In this document: positions 33,864-42,243 of the stretch, in pieces
Layout: each line of letters opens with the position of its first letter
Numbering within the stretch: the stretch's first letter is position 1
DNA from: Roseateles koreensis
Lineage (GTDB): Bacteria > Pseudomonadota > Gammaproteobacteria > Burkholderiales > Burkholderiaceae_C
Reading direction: 5' to 3'
Assembly (NCBI RefSeq): GCF_028595305.1
Contig: NZ_JAQQXS010000005.1
Coordinates: 230,477 to 294,476 of the forward strand
DNA: 64,000 bases
Position numbers and translations under genes: made by a program
The notes under the pieces: generated by a model
The model's input: only the letters and a program-made list of their open reading frames with translations
What the model was told of the DNA's origin: nothing
Databases searched by the model: none

Positions 33864-36674
33864 TCAGCGCACCCAGCCCCGTTCGCGTGCAATAAACACC
33901 GCATGGGTGCGGTTGCGGGCATCGAGCTTGTGGTTGACGTTGCGCAAATGAAACTTCACCGTTGGCTCGGAAATGTGCAGGTTGCTGGCGATCTGTTTGT
34001 TGGACATGCCCGCAGCCAGGCATTGAAGAATCTGCAACTCGCGGGTCGAGAGGCCGGCGGGGGTGGTATGCGGGCCGTCGAGTTCGTCACGGCCCTCCAG
34101 GGGCAGCGCTTCGAAACCTTCGATGGGGGGGGCGTCAGGTGCAGGACTGTCTGTTGACACCGATACCGGCGCCGCCCCCGACGACGGCGATGATGTGGCG
34201 GATTCGATCGAGTCTGGCCCCCCGTTGGCCCTGCTTTGCGCCGTGGCGGGGCGCCGTACAACGTCAGTTGGAACCCGGCTCAACAGGTGATCCAGCGAGG
34301 TCAGCAGGGCGGGGTCGATGGTCTCGGCACGAATGGCGCGCAGCAGGGCCACGACCTGGGGGCCTTCTTCGAGAAAGCTGGCATGCAGTTGTTGTCCCGG
34401 CGGGCTGCGCAGCAACTCGGTCAACAAGCGGCGGGACTCTTCGTCGCGGCCCAGCAAATGCAAGGCCTGCGCTTGCAGAATGCTCAGCTTCAGGTGCCGA
34501 CGCTGGCGCCCCAACGCGCCGGCTTCAACGCGCTTGCTTGCGCAGGCTTCCAGCACGTCTGCGGCGCGCCCTTCGCGCAGGCCCTGGCGCAGGGCGGCCA
34601 CGGCCTGATCTTCTACATCGTTGATGGGCGTCATGCGCTCGGCGTCGAAGTCCCATTGGGTATGCAGCGACAGGCGCACCGGTGTCGAGGCATGGCCGTG
34701 GTCCATCTGGTGAATCAGCTGGTACTGCTGCTCCATGCGCATGGGGGCCACGATGCGCGCAAAACCAAGCGAGCGGCCCAGCTCGGCGCCGGCCACGATC
34801 AAGGCGCTGGCCTCGGCGTACTGGCCACGCCGGCACAGAACGCGGGACAAGATGCGGTGCGCAATCACGATGGCATCAAGAAACACCAGTTCGGCCACCA
34901 AGTCGAGATACTCGCGCGCCAGGCTCTCGGCCCGGTCGAACTCGCCGATTTCATACAAGGCACCGGCTAGGTAAAGGCCTACGTAAGCGGCACTGACGCT
35001 GTGCCGCCCGCCGCTGCGCCCAAGCTCAGCCACCGTGGGCTCCAGCAGTTGGATGGCTTGCTGGGCCTGTCCCATGGCCAGCAGCGTGTATTGCGCAATC
35101 CCGTAGCTGAAGGTGGTGCCGTACACCCCACCAAGGCGCTTGAGCAGCAGTCGGGCGCGGTCAGCATTCAACAGCGCGGACTCGAAGCGATGGGAGCAGA
35201 GGTCGACGTAGGCGGTCAGACAAGTGAAAACGGCCTCGCTCAGCCCGGTGAGCGCAATATTGGCGTAGCTTTCGAGAATAGCCTCGCCTTCGGCCACGCG
35301 GTCCATCATGACCAGCGAGAGCGGCTCCAGCAGCCGGTACTCCGGCAAATCCTGCACACGGGGCTCGGACTTCAGTTCGCGCGCGATCTGGCCAGCCTGC
35401 GCGTAGTCGTACTGGAAGATGTGGGCCCAACTCAGCACTACCAGCAATTGCGGGTAGTCGGCCAGTATGTGTTGCGGCACGCTGCTGAGCCACTGCCGGC
35501 AGCTGCTGATGTGGCCACGGGCCAGCGCGCCCCAGGCGTGGCCGCTGAGAATCTCGCAAGCCTGCGCGTAGTTGCCGGCGAGCAGCGCGTGATTGATGGC
35601 GTTGGCGGCGTCGCCGGTCTGCAAAAACCAGCTGGCCGCGCGTTGATGCAGGCCGGGCAGGGCCTCGGGCATGTCTTCACCCAGCTTGCGCTCCAGGAAT
35701 TCAGCAAACAGGGGGTGATACCGGTACTCGTTGCCGGCGGCGCCCATGCGCAGGATGAACAAGCTTTGTTGTTCCAGCTGACGCAGCAACTGTGCGGCAT
35801 TGCTGATCTGCACCACGGCGTTGCAAATGCCGGGGTTGAGTTGTTTGATGGGGCTGCTTAGCAGCAAAAAGTTCTTCAAATCGTCCGGCTGGTCCCACAG
35901 CACTTCTTCGTACAGATAACGGCCGATGTCAGCGGTTTGTTCGCAGAAGTTCTCGATGAAGCCGCGTTTGTCGCCGCGCGCCTTCAAGGCCAGGGCGGCC
36001 AGTTGCAGGCCGGCGGGCCAGCCTTCGGTGGCATTGACCAGGCGGCGCACGCTGGTGGCGTCCAGCGCCAGTTGGTGGCGCTGGTTGAGAAATTGCTCAG
36101 CCTGGTCAAAATCAAAGCTCAGCTCGGTCATGCCGATCTGCAGCAGTCGGCCCTGCGCCTTGAGTTTGTACAAACGCAGCAGGGGCGCGCTGCGGGCGGT
36201 GATGAAGAGTTTGCAATGCGCAGGCAGGCGCTCGATCAGGCGCTGCATCAGGTCGATGACGCGGGGCTCGCGCAGATGGTCGAAATCGTCCAAAAACAGC
36301 GCCGTGGGCTTGGCGATCTGGGCCACCGCGTCCAGCACATCCTGCCCGCGCTGCGAGCCGGTGTAGCGGGCATCCATCAAATTGGGCAGCGGTTGAGGGG
36401 CGGCGCCTTCATCGGTGCCGGCGCTCAGGGCCGATTGCATCAAGGCGCAGAAGGACTCCAGGTGGTTGTCTTGCGCGCTGAGCTGAATCCACGCGGTGAC
36501 GTAGCCGCGCTCCTGGAGTTGCCCGTAGATATTGAGCATGGCGGTGGTCTTGCCAAACCCCGCCGGGGCCGTGGCCAACACCAGGGTCACGTCGTCGCAT
36601 TCTTCCAGCCACCCCGCGAGATTGGGGTTGTCCACCAGGTAGCGGCTGGGTTGAGGTGCAACAAGAAGCGGCAT
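33864..36674 (-). CDS. MalT-like LuxR-family regulator with ATPase domain
   Basis: 936 residues from ATG 36674. Architecture is that of MalT/LAL regulators: N-terminal STAND-type ATPase with Walker A ATAPAGFGKTTAML and a Walker B-like TALFLDDFDHL, a long helical repeat (TPR-like) middle region, a low-complexity Ser/Pro/Ala linker (about 815-865), and a C-terminal LuxR helix-turn-helix (LSTRELQILQCLAAGMSNKQ, then IASNLHISEPTVKFHLRNVN). MalT-type proteins bind an effector and ATP, oligomerise and activate transcription. The effector is unknown. It may be co-transcribed with the AraC-type gene 143 bp downstream and is a second candidate controller of the C39 locus. Confidence 0.9.
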   Translation of the reverse strand: MPLLVAPQPSRYLVDNPNLAGWLEECDDVTLVLATAPAGFGKTTAMLNIYGQLQERGYVTAWIQLSAQDNHLESFCALMQSALSAGTDEGAAPQPLPNLMDARYTGSQRGQDVLDAVAQIAKPTALFLDDFDHLREPRVIDLMQRLIERLPAHCKLFITARSAPLLRLYKLKAQGRLLQIGMTELSFDFDQAEQFLNQRHQLALDATSVRRLVNATEGWPAGLQLAALALKARGDKRGFIENFCEQTADIGRYLYEEVLWDQPDDLKNFLLLSSPIKQLNPGICNAVVQISNAAQLLRQLEQQSLFILRMGAAGNEYRYHPLFAEFLERKLGEDMPEALPGLHQRAASWFLQTGDAANAINHALLAGNYAQACEILSGHAWGALARGHISSCRQWLSSVPQHILADYPQLLVVLSWAHIFQYDYAQAGQIARELKSEPRVQDLPEYRLLEPLSLVMMDRVAEGEAILESYANIALTGLSEAVFTCLTAYVDLCSHRFESALLNADRARLLLKRLGGVYGTTFSYGIAQYTLLAMGQAQQAIQLLEPTVAELGRSGGRHSVSAAYVGLYLAGALYEIGEFDRAESLAREYLDLVAELVFLDAIVIAHRILSRVLCRRGQYAEASALIVAGAELGRSLGFARIVAPMRMEQQYQLIHQMDHGHASTPVRLSLHTQWDFDAERMTPINDVEDQAVAALRQGLREGRAADVLEACASKRVEAGALGRQRRHLKLSILQAQALHLLGRDEESRRLLTELLRSPPGQQLHASFLEEGPQVVALLRAIRAETIDPALLTSLDHLLSRVPTDVVRRPATAQSRANGGPDSIESATSSPSSGAAPVSVSTDSPAPDAPPIEGFEALPLEGRDELDGPHTTPAGLSTRELQILQCLAAGMSNKQIASNLHISEPTVKFHLRNVNHKLDARNRTHAVFIARERGWVR

Positions 36675-36906
36675 GAGCAAACCTATGGAACGAGGAGTTT
36701 GGGCGTTAGCGTACTTGATGGCGCCCCGGCAGGCCGGGTGCACGCGGCCTTATCGTGTGGCAAATGGCAACTTTATGGCGCGAAGCGGCTTGGCGTTCGC
36801 TCGCGCAGAGCTTGCGAGTGTCGGCGTAAGCTGCCCGTCAGGTGCCGCAAGACGATTGGTCTAGGCAGCCCCCTCTAGGTCAAAGGCATTGGGCGATGCA
36901 CGGGGG

Positions 36907-37290
36907 TCAGGCCCAAAACCCCCACGGGCTTTTGCGGATGGCTACCGAAACCATCCAGCCCACGGTTGCCAGCGCCGCCACCCAGGCGAGCCACCGCAGT
37001 GGCAGTGGACGCCCTGGTTTGAGCGCCACGGTGCCCAGGCCGATGTAGATGAGCAGACCGCATAGCTTGGCTGTTAGCCAGGGGGCATTGCCAGGGTGCA
37101 GGCGCAGCGTCCATGCCAGTGCCAAGGCGGACAGCAGCAAGGCGGTGTCCAACAGGTGCGGTAGGTTTTTTGCCGGGCGCCCGTGAACCCATGCGGCGCC
37201 CGTGAAGTGGCCCAGGCCGCGCGCAAAAAAGCCGGTGATCGACAAGGCGGCGGCACTTTGATGAATCGTTTTGAGGATCAGGTAGTCCAT
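36907..37290 (-). CDS. SirB2-family membrane protein
   Basis: 127 residues from ATG 37290. Four hydrophobic segments fill nearly the whole length, with the SirB2 pattern: LKTIHQSAAALSITGFFARG, the HLLDTALLLSALALAW helix, WLTAKLCGLLIYIGLG and the closing WLAWVAALATVGWMVSVA. Named after a Salmonella invasion-gene regulator locus, but the biochemical role of SirB2 proteins is unknown. No co-transcribed partner; about 230 bp from the MalT-like gene start with nothing recognisable between them. Confidence 0.85.
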   Translation of the reverse strand: MDYLILKTIHQSAAALSITGFFARGLGHFTGAAWVHGRPAKNLPHLLDTALLLSALALAWTLRLHPGNAPWLTAKLCGLLIYIGLGTVALKPGRPLPLRWLAWVAALATVGWMVSVAIRKSPWGFWA

Positions 37291-37508
37291 GGGTTTCAGT
37301 CGGGCGGCGTGGCAGCTCATCGGTTCAACTGGGTGGGCATTCTCCTCTCGGCGCGTTGGCCCGCATTTCCGGGAGGGGATTGGATGCAGGACGCTTGATG
37401 TGGGTCAGGCAGTAGCCCCGGCACCGGCGGGCCTTGGAGTTAGGGGGGAGGCTGCGCGCCGGGACGGGTCGGTTGCCGCATAAACTGACTCAAACAATCC
37501 GGAACACC

Positions 37509-38648
37509 ATGTTGATTCTCACAAATACAAACTCGGCATATGCCGCGAAGGCCCTGGCGGGCGCGTTGCTGATGGGCGCCCAGGCGGCCATATCTGCGGC
37601 ACCGGTGGCCGCCACAGCACCTGCTGCACCACCCACAGAGGCCCCCGCGGCCGATGACGAAGGGTTCATGGACCGTCAGGCCAAGTCGCCCTGGTTGTTG
37701 GTGCCCTTGGTCAGCAGCAGCCCCAAGCTGGGCAGTTCAGTCGGTGTGCTGGCGGGATATGTGACGCGCATGGATGACGCCTCGTCGCCCTCTATGCTGG
37801 CCGTGCAGGGGACCAAGTCGAACACCCAGTCGCAGGTGTTGGGGGTGGGCGGCAAGCTGTATTTCAACCAAAACCGGGACCGCTTGTTTGCCGCCGTGGG
37901 CATGGGCAATGCGCACAACGACTACCAGGATTTCAATGGCAGTGGCCAGCGGGTGGTTAGCGAAGACAAGCTGCACAGCGCCTTTGTGCGCTATATGCAT
38001 CAGGTCGCCCCGGGCTGGTATCTGGGTGCGCAGGGCATTCGCGCGAACTACGAAGTCAATGGCGAAGATCCCGACTCGCAGAACGTGCTGGACCAGGCAG
38101 GTATTGTGGGCGTTACGTCCGCCGGTCTGGGCCTGATGGTCATGTTCGACGACCGAGACAATGTCAGCAATCCCCGCCAGGGCATGGTGGCGCAGTTGCA
38201 CAATTTGGCCTATCGTGCTTCGCTGGGTGGTGACAGCGACTACGACGTGGTGAGTGGCGACGTTCGCACCTACCACCCGATGTCGCCGGAGCAGGTGCTG
38301 GCGGTGCATGCCCATGTGCGCTTGGCCTGGGACGCGCCCGGGTCCAGACAAAGCTCAGTCGACATGCGGGGCTATACGCAGGGCCAGTACCTGGGTCGCC
38401 ATGCGGTGAGTGTCGAGCTTGAAGACCGCTACATGTTCCGCCCGCAATGGGGCGCCAAAGCTTTTGCTGGGCTCACCTGTTTGTTTGGCGATGGGCAGTC
38501 CTGCGATGCTGAACACCTGTACCCGATGGGCGGCGCGGGGGTTTTCTACGTCATCAAGCCCAAGGAGAACATGCTTGTCAGCGCCGAATTTGCTCAAGGC
38601 AAGAGCGGCAATCGCGGCTTCTATCTGCGTTTCGGCCACCCATTCTGA
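37509..38648 (+). CDS. BamA/D15-type outer membrane barrel protein
   Basis: 379 residues from ATG 37509. A signal peptide (ending SAAPVAA) and a Pro/Ala/Thr-rich stretch precede a beta-barrel without POTRA domains. The barrel has the surface-antigen (D15) features: FDDRDNVSNPRQGMV, and VDMRGYTQGQYLGRHAVSVE, which resembles the RGY/F loop of Omp85 barrels, and a C-terminal FGHPF. Patatin-type and stand-alone barrels of this class exist in Burkholderiales with unknown roles. Followed 52 bp later by a small secreted protein. Confidence 0.75.
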   Translation: MLILTNTNSAYAAKALAGALLMGAQAAISAAPVAATAPAAPPTEAPAADDEGFMDRQAKSPWLLVPLVSSSPKLGSSVGVLAGYVTRMDDASSPSMLAVQGTKSNTQSQVLGVGGKLYFNQNRDRLFAAVGMGNAHNDYQDFNGSGQRVVSEDKLHSAFVRYMHQVAPGWYLGAQGIRANYEVNGEDPDSQNVLDQAGIVGVTSAGLGLMVMFDDRDNVSNPRQGMVAQLHNLAYRASLGGDSDYDVVSGDVRTYHPMSPEQVLAVHAHVRLAWDAPGSRQSSVDMRGYTQGQYLGRHAVSVELEDRYMFRPQWGAKAFAGLTCLFGDGQSCDAEHLYPMGGAGVFYVIKPKENMLVSAEFAQGKSGNRGFYLRFGHPF

Positions 38649-38700
38649 TCCGGGGCGGCGCGGATTTTTGTTGATTTTCTGACTGTCTGGAGATTGTGTA

Positions 38701-38997
38701 ATGCGTTATTTCATTGGACTGATTTCCCTGGCCGCTGCGGCGACATTGACCGCCTTGCCCGCCGCGGCCAAGAGCTGCAAAGATGAGATCGAGGAAACTC
38801 GCCAAACCATCAAGGATCACAAGGAAAACTACACGCTGGAGGCCCGCAACAAAGCGCAGGCCCATTTGCTGAAGGCCGAGGCCAATCTGGTCGACCTCAA
38901 TCCGCTGCCGGACATGGACTGCTACAGCATGGTCCGCAAGGCGAAGGCTGATTTGCGCCAAGGCAAGAAAAAAGGCGGCAAGAAGAACCACGACTGA
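38701..38997 (+). CDS. Small secreted protein (98 aa)
   Basis: Signal peptide (LISLAAAATLTALPAAA) then a helical, highly charged mature part: SCKDEIEETRQTIKDHKENY followed by AEANLVDLNPLPDMDCYSMV, with two cysteines about 50 residues apart that could pair in the periplasm, and a Lys/Gly-rich tail (GKKKGGKKNHD). No named family recognised. It follows the D15-type barrel on the same strand, so the two may be co-transcribed. Confidence 0.7.
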   Translation: MRYFIGLISLAAAATLTALPAAAKSCKDEIEETRQTIKDHKENYTLEARNKAQAHLLKAEANLVDLNPLPDMDCYSMVRKAKADLRQGKKKGGKKNHD

Positions 38998-39048
38998 CCG
39001 CATCCCCCCCTCGTGGGTGAAGCCGGCAAGAACTTGCGAAGGCCGTGC

Positions 39049-40293
39049 TCAGAGCCCGTCTTGATCGGTGTAGGGTGAGGCGTGGGGTGCAGCGTTCGGC
39101 GCGGAGTTGGCCGGCCGTTTCAACCAAGGGGCCAGGGCAACTTTGGCCAGTTGGGGCAGCAAGACGACCGACAGCACACCAGCCATCACCAGCGGACCGG
39201 ATTCACTCGCCTTCATGTGCCCGCTGCGATCGGCGATTTCCGTCATGGCGACGATCAGCGACAGAGTGGTGGCACTGAGCAGGCTCAGGCCAAGCGCCTC
39301 CCGGCCCCGCATTTGCCAGAGTGCCAGCAGCAGTATCGGCAGATGCGCGAGCATCAGGCCGAGCAGGTAGAGGCCAGTCAGACGCAGCCCCTGTGCGCTG
39401 CCGAAAACCGCTGCCACGTCCAGTTTGAGGCCGCTGCAAACGAAGAACACCGGCACCAGAAAACCGAAGCCGATGCTGTCGAGCTTTTCCTGCAACAGGT
39501 GGGTCTTGGCGTCGTGCGTGAGCAAGCGGATGATCATGCCGGCTGCCAGGGTACCCAGGGCCAGGTCAAGGCCAAATTCTTCAGCCAGCCAGGCCAGCAG
39601 GCAGACCAAAAACATCGTGATCCTCACCGGCAATTGGCTGGCCTGGGTGAGTGTGCGCTGGAGTGCGTGGAGGTAACGCGGTATGGCAACGCGCCGGGCC
39701 AAAGCCCAGGCCAGTAGAAACACGATCAGCAAAAAGGCCAGCACTAAAAGGCTTTGCTGGCCGGCGCTTGCCCGCTCTGACAGCAGCACTGACATCAGCA
39801 AGATCGGCCCAAGCTCGCCCACGACGCCGGCTGCCATCACCCGCCGGCCAAAAAGTGTGTCCAGCGCCTCGGCGTCGCGCAGCATGGGCACCAGGATCCC
39901 CAGCGCGGTGGTGGAAAACGCGATACCCGCCACCAAGGCCGGCGTGCGCCCGCTCAGCCAGCCTTGCTGCAGTCCCAGCCAGGCCAGTCCCAGCCCGGCG
40001 CCAAGGCTCAGCAGCCACCCGGCCAGCGCCGAGCGCAGGGGTTGACCGTGAATGGCCGGCAGATCGATTTCGCAACCCGCCAGGAAAAACAGCATCGCCA
40101 TGCCCATGCCGGCCAGCGCGTTGATTGATGCATCCAGGCTGACCCAAGCCAGCCCCTGCGGGCCCAACGCCACCCCCAGGGCCAGCTCCAGCACGACGGC
40201 CGGCAAGCGCAGTTTGCGCAGGCGCATGCCGATGACGGGAGCCGCAGCAGCAGCGCCGAGCACGATCAACAATGAGGGGGTGGCGAAAGACAT
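39049..40293 (-). CDS. CPA2-family cation:proton antiporter
   Basis: 414 residues, an inner membrane antiporter of the KefB/Na-H exchanger type. About 12 hydrophobic helices; conserved segments include LGPQGLAWVS, MAMLFFLAGCEIDLPAI, GIAFSTTALGILVPMLRD and LGTLAAGMIIRLL. There is no C-terminal RCK/TrkA-N domain, so it is the short form lacking the nucleotide-binding regulator of KefB/KefC. Probably exchanges Na or K for protons. Divergent from gph across about 160 bp. Confidence 0.9.
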   Translation of the reverse strand: MSFATPSLLIVLGAAAAAPVIGMRLRKLRLPAVVLELALGVALGPQGLAWVSLDASINALAGMGMAMLFFLAGCEIDLPAIHGQPLRSALAGWLLSLGAGLGLAWLGLQQGWLSGRTPALVAGIAFSTTALGILVPMLRDAEALDTLFGRRVMAAGVVGELGPILLMSVLLSERASAGQQSLLVLAFLLIVFLLAWALARRVAIPRYLHALQRTLTQASQLPVRITMFLVCLLAWLAEEFGLDLALGTLAAGMIIRLLTHDAKTHLLQEKLDSIGFGFLVPVFFVCSGLKLDVAAVFGSAQGLRLTGLYLLGLMLAHLPILLLALWQMRGREALGLSLLSATTLSLIVAMTEIADRSGHMKASESGPLVMAGVLSVVLLPQLAKVALAPWLKRPANSAPNAAPHASPYTDQDGL

Positions 40294-40455
40294 GTGTCAT
40301 GACCGAAGCGGGTGTGGACTGCCATCCTAACGGCGGAGCGTGGCCGCGGTACCCGCCAGGGCCGCAATGGCGGCCGCAGCTGCCCAAGATTTCAATGACG
40401 CCAGTCTGGCAGACTGTCGTGCTGCAACATGACCCACCGTGACGGACTTTCTGGC

Positions 40456-41133
40456 ATGACGACTGACCCTATTTCTTTGCCCGCCTTCCCCCCCCGCGCC
40501 CTGATCTTCGATTTGGACGGTACCTTGATCGACACCCTGGGCGACTTTGTTGCGGTGCTGGGCCAGGTGTTGACCGAGTTGGGACTGCCGGTGGTTGATC
40601 GCCCGTTTGTCGAGTTGACCGTGGGGCAGGGCAGCGAGCATCTGATTCGCAGCACCTTGGCTGCTGTGGGGGGTGACCCCGCGCTATACCCGGACGCTTG
40701 GGCGCGTTACCAGGCGCACTACCAGGCGCTCAATGGTGAGTATTCAGACGTGTTTCCGGGCGTCGTTGAGGGCCTGGAAAATGCCCGCGCTCTGGGTCTG
40801 CCCATGGCCTGCGTGACCAATAAGCCGGTGGCGTTTGCCAAGGATTTGTTGCAACGCAAGGGCTTGGCCGGGTACTTTGAACATGTGTTCGGCGGAGACA
40901 GCTTTGAGCGGCGCAAGCCCGACCCCTTGCCGCTGCTGAAAAGCTGCGAGGCCTTGGGGTCGGCACCTGCCCAGACCTGGATGGTGGGCGATTCAAGCAA
41001 CGACGCGCGGGCTGCGAACGGGGCCGGTTGCCCCGTGGTTTTGGTGAGTTATGGCTACAACCACGGCGAGCCGATTCGCACGGTACCGGCCTTGCAATAT
41101 GTGGATCGACTGGACCAGATCCACTATTCCTGA
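40456..41133 (+). CDS. gph: Phosphoglycolate phosphatase
   Basis: 225 residues of HAD superfamily class from ATG 40456 (an in-frame ATG at 40429 would add nine residues). Motif I FDLDGTLIDT carries the nucleophile and acid aspartates; motif II is in ACVTNKP, the Lys in RRKPDPLPL is motif III, and MVGDSSNDARAA is motif IV. It clears 2-phosphoglycolate. gph just before trpE is a common betaproteobacterial arrangement; here a convergent chalcone-isomerase-like gene and the trp leader separate them. Confidence 0.88.
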   Translation: MTTDPISLPAFPPRALIFDLDGTLIDTLGDFVAVLGQVLTELGLPVVDRPFVELTVGQGSEHLIRSTLAAVGGDPALYPDAWARYQAHYQALNGEYSDVFPGVVEGLENARALGLPMACVTNKPVAFAKDLLQRKGLAGYFEHVFGGDSFERRKPDPLPLLKSCEALGSAPAQTWMVGDSSNDARAANGAGCPVVLVSYGYNHGEPIRTVPALQYVDRLDQIHYS

Positions 41134-41138
41134 GGTCG

Positions 41139-41786
41139 TCAGCGCTCTGCGCCTCGGCTGGAGCGTTTGATGCCCAGCAAGGCGTCTTTCAGGAAGTCGT
41201 CGGCGGGCGCTTTGCCCAGCCACACGCGTAGAAAAGCGGCATAGAACTCGGGCTCCTTGATCGGGGCGCCCTGGACCTTGCCGTTGAGCGAGATCACCGA
41301 ACCGGTGCCGGGGATGTAGTCCACCCAGAAGTGTTCGCCAGCGCTGAGGCTTTTGCGGCTGGAGAAAACCTCACCCACACGCAGTACGCCGTTGATCGCC
41401 CGGGCGAATTCCTCGCGCGTGGCATTTTGTTCGATGCCTTTGGTGAACAACTTGCCCAACTCGGTGGCGTCTACCTCGCGCAGCATGGTGATGTGCAGGC
41501 GCTTGGGACTGTTGCTGGTCAACGCTGTTTCAGCGTTATCAGTTTTCTTGCCCAAGTAGAGGGCCGCCACATAAACCTTGAAGATGGCCTTGTAGCGCAC
41601 GCCCGCGCCGTTGAGCGGCACCATCTGGCCGCCGATGTCGACTTGGGTATCGAGCTTGACCCCTGACACTTCGATGCTGGCTGGTGTTGCCGAATTTGTC
41701 GGTGTTTGGGCAACTGCCGCCGGTGTCAGGAGCGGGCTCCATGGTGCCAGTAAAGCCAGTGCTACTGCGATCAAGTTCACGCGCAT
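41139..41786 (-). CDS. Chalcone isomerase-like periplasmic protein
   Basis: 215 residues with a signal peptide (VALALLAPWSPLL...VAQT). The body fits the bacterial chalcone-isomerase-like family: VSGVKLDTQVDIGGQMVPLN, GAGVRYKAIFKVYVAALYL, and the C-terminal FLRVWLGKAPADDFLKDALL. Bacterial members are not flavonoid enzymes; some may bind fatty acids, and the function is unknown. It ends 5 bp from the convergent gph stop. Confidence 0.85.
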   Translation of the reverse strand: MRVNLIAVALALLAPWSPLLTPAAVAQTPTNSATPASIEVSGVKLDTQVDIGGQMVPLNGAGVRYKAIFKVYVAALYLGKKTDNAETALTSNSPKRLHITMLREVDATELGKLFTKGIEQNATREEFARAINGVLRVGEVFSSRKSLSAGEHFWVDYIPGTGSVISLNGKVQGAPIKEPEFYAAFLRVWLGKAPADDFLKDALLGIKRSSRGAER

Positions 41787-41971
41787 TGCAAATCCTCCAA
41801 CTCATCAAAGAGCCAACTCCTCGCGAGCGGGCGGGTTTTTGGCCAGCTTCGGGCTGGCAGTATCGGCCAAGAAGGGCGCCGCGAACAGCCAGCGTACCTT
41901 CGTCAAAACGTCATGCAAACCTTGCAATATCGCCAAGCTGCGTCGGCATTTGCCGCTGCTACACTCGCAAC

Positions 41972-42058
41972 ATGTTCATCACGCGCAAGCACATCAAAGG
42001 GTCGCATGACCGGGGAGCCTGGCCCTGGCGTCGTCACCTGCTCGACTTCATTCGCTGA
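41972..42058 (+). CDS. Candidate trp operon leader peptide (28 aa)
   Basis: ATG 41972 to TGA 42056-42058, about 185 bp upstream of trpE. The peptide MFITRKHIKGSHDRGAWPWR... ends RHLLDFIR and contains W17 and W19 as the codons TGG CCC TGG. Tandem Trp codons before trpE are the signature of ribosome-mediated attenuation: a stalled ribosome would change folding of the downstream leader. The spacing to trpE is right, and no alternative gene is seen. No database check was possible. Confidence 0.55.
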   Translation: MFITRKHIKGSHDRGAWPWRRHLLDFIR

Positions 42059-42081
42059 AGCCGCTTGATGCTGCATGTCCG

Positions 42082-42150
42082 GGGCCGGTCAGACTGTGCC
42101 GCCCCTGACGCCAAATCCGAGCTGATGGCCCCGTCGAAAGGGGTTGGGTT
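42082..42150 (+). promoter_or_regulatory. Candidate trp attenuator structures
   Basis: After the leader peptide there are competing pairings: GGGGC (42082-42086) with GCCCC (42101-42105), or GGTCAG (about 42087-42092) with CTGAC (42105-42109), and then CCCC (42129-42132) with GGGG (42140-42143) followed by a weak TTGGGTT. The T-run is poor, so termination may be weak or the control may be different. Confidence 0.4.
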
Positions 42151-42243
42151 CGTGAGAAATTTGTCAGCCAAGCGCCCTGAATCCAGCGGCGCGCCCTTCA
42201 AACCTTCACAGGGCGGCCGCGTAACTCGTACAAGGGTTTCGTG

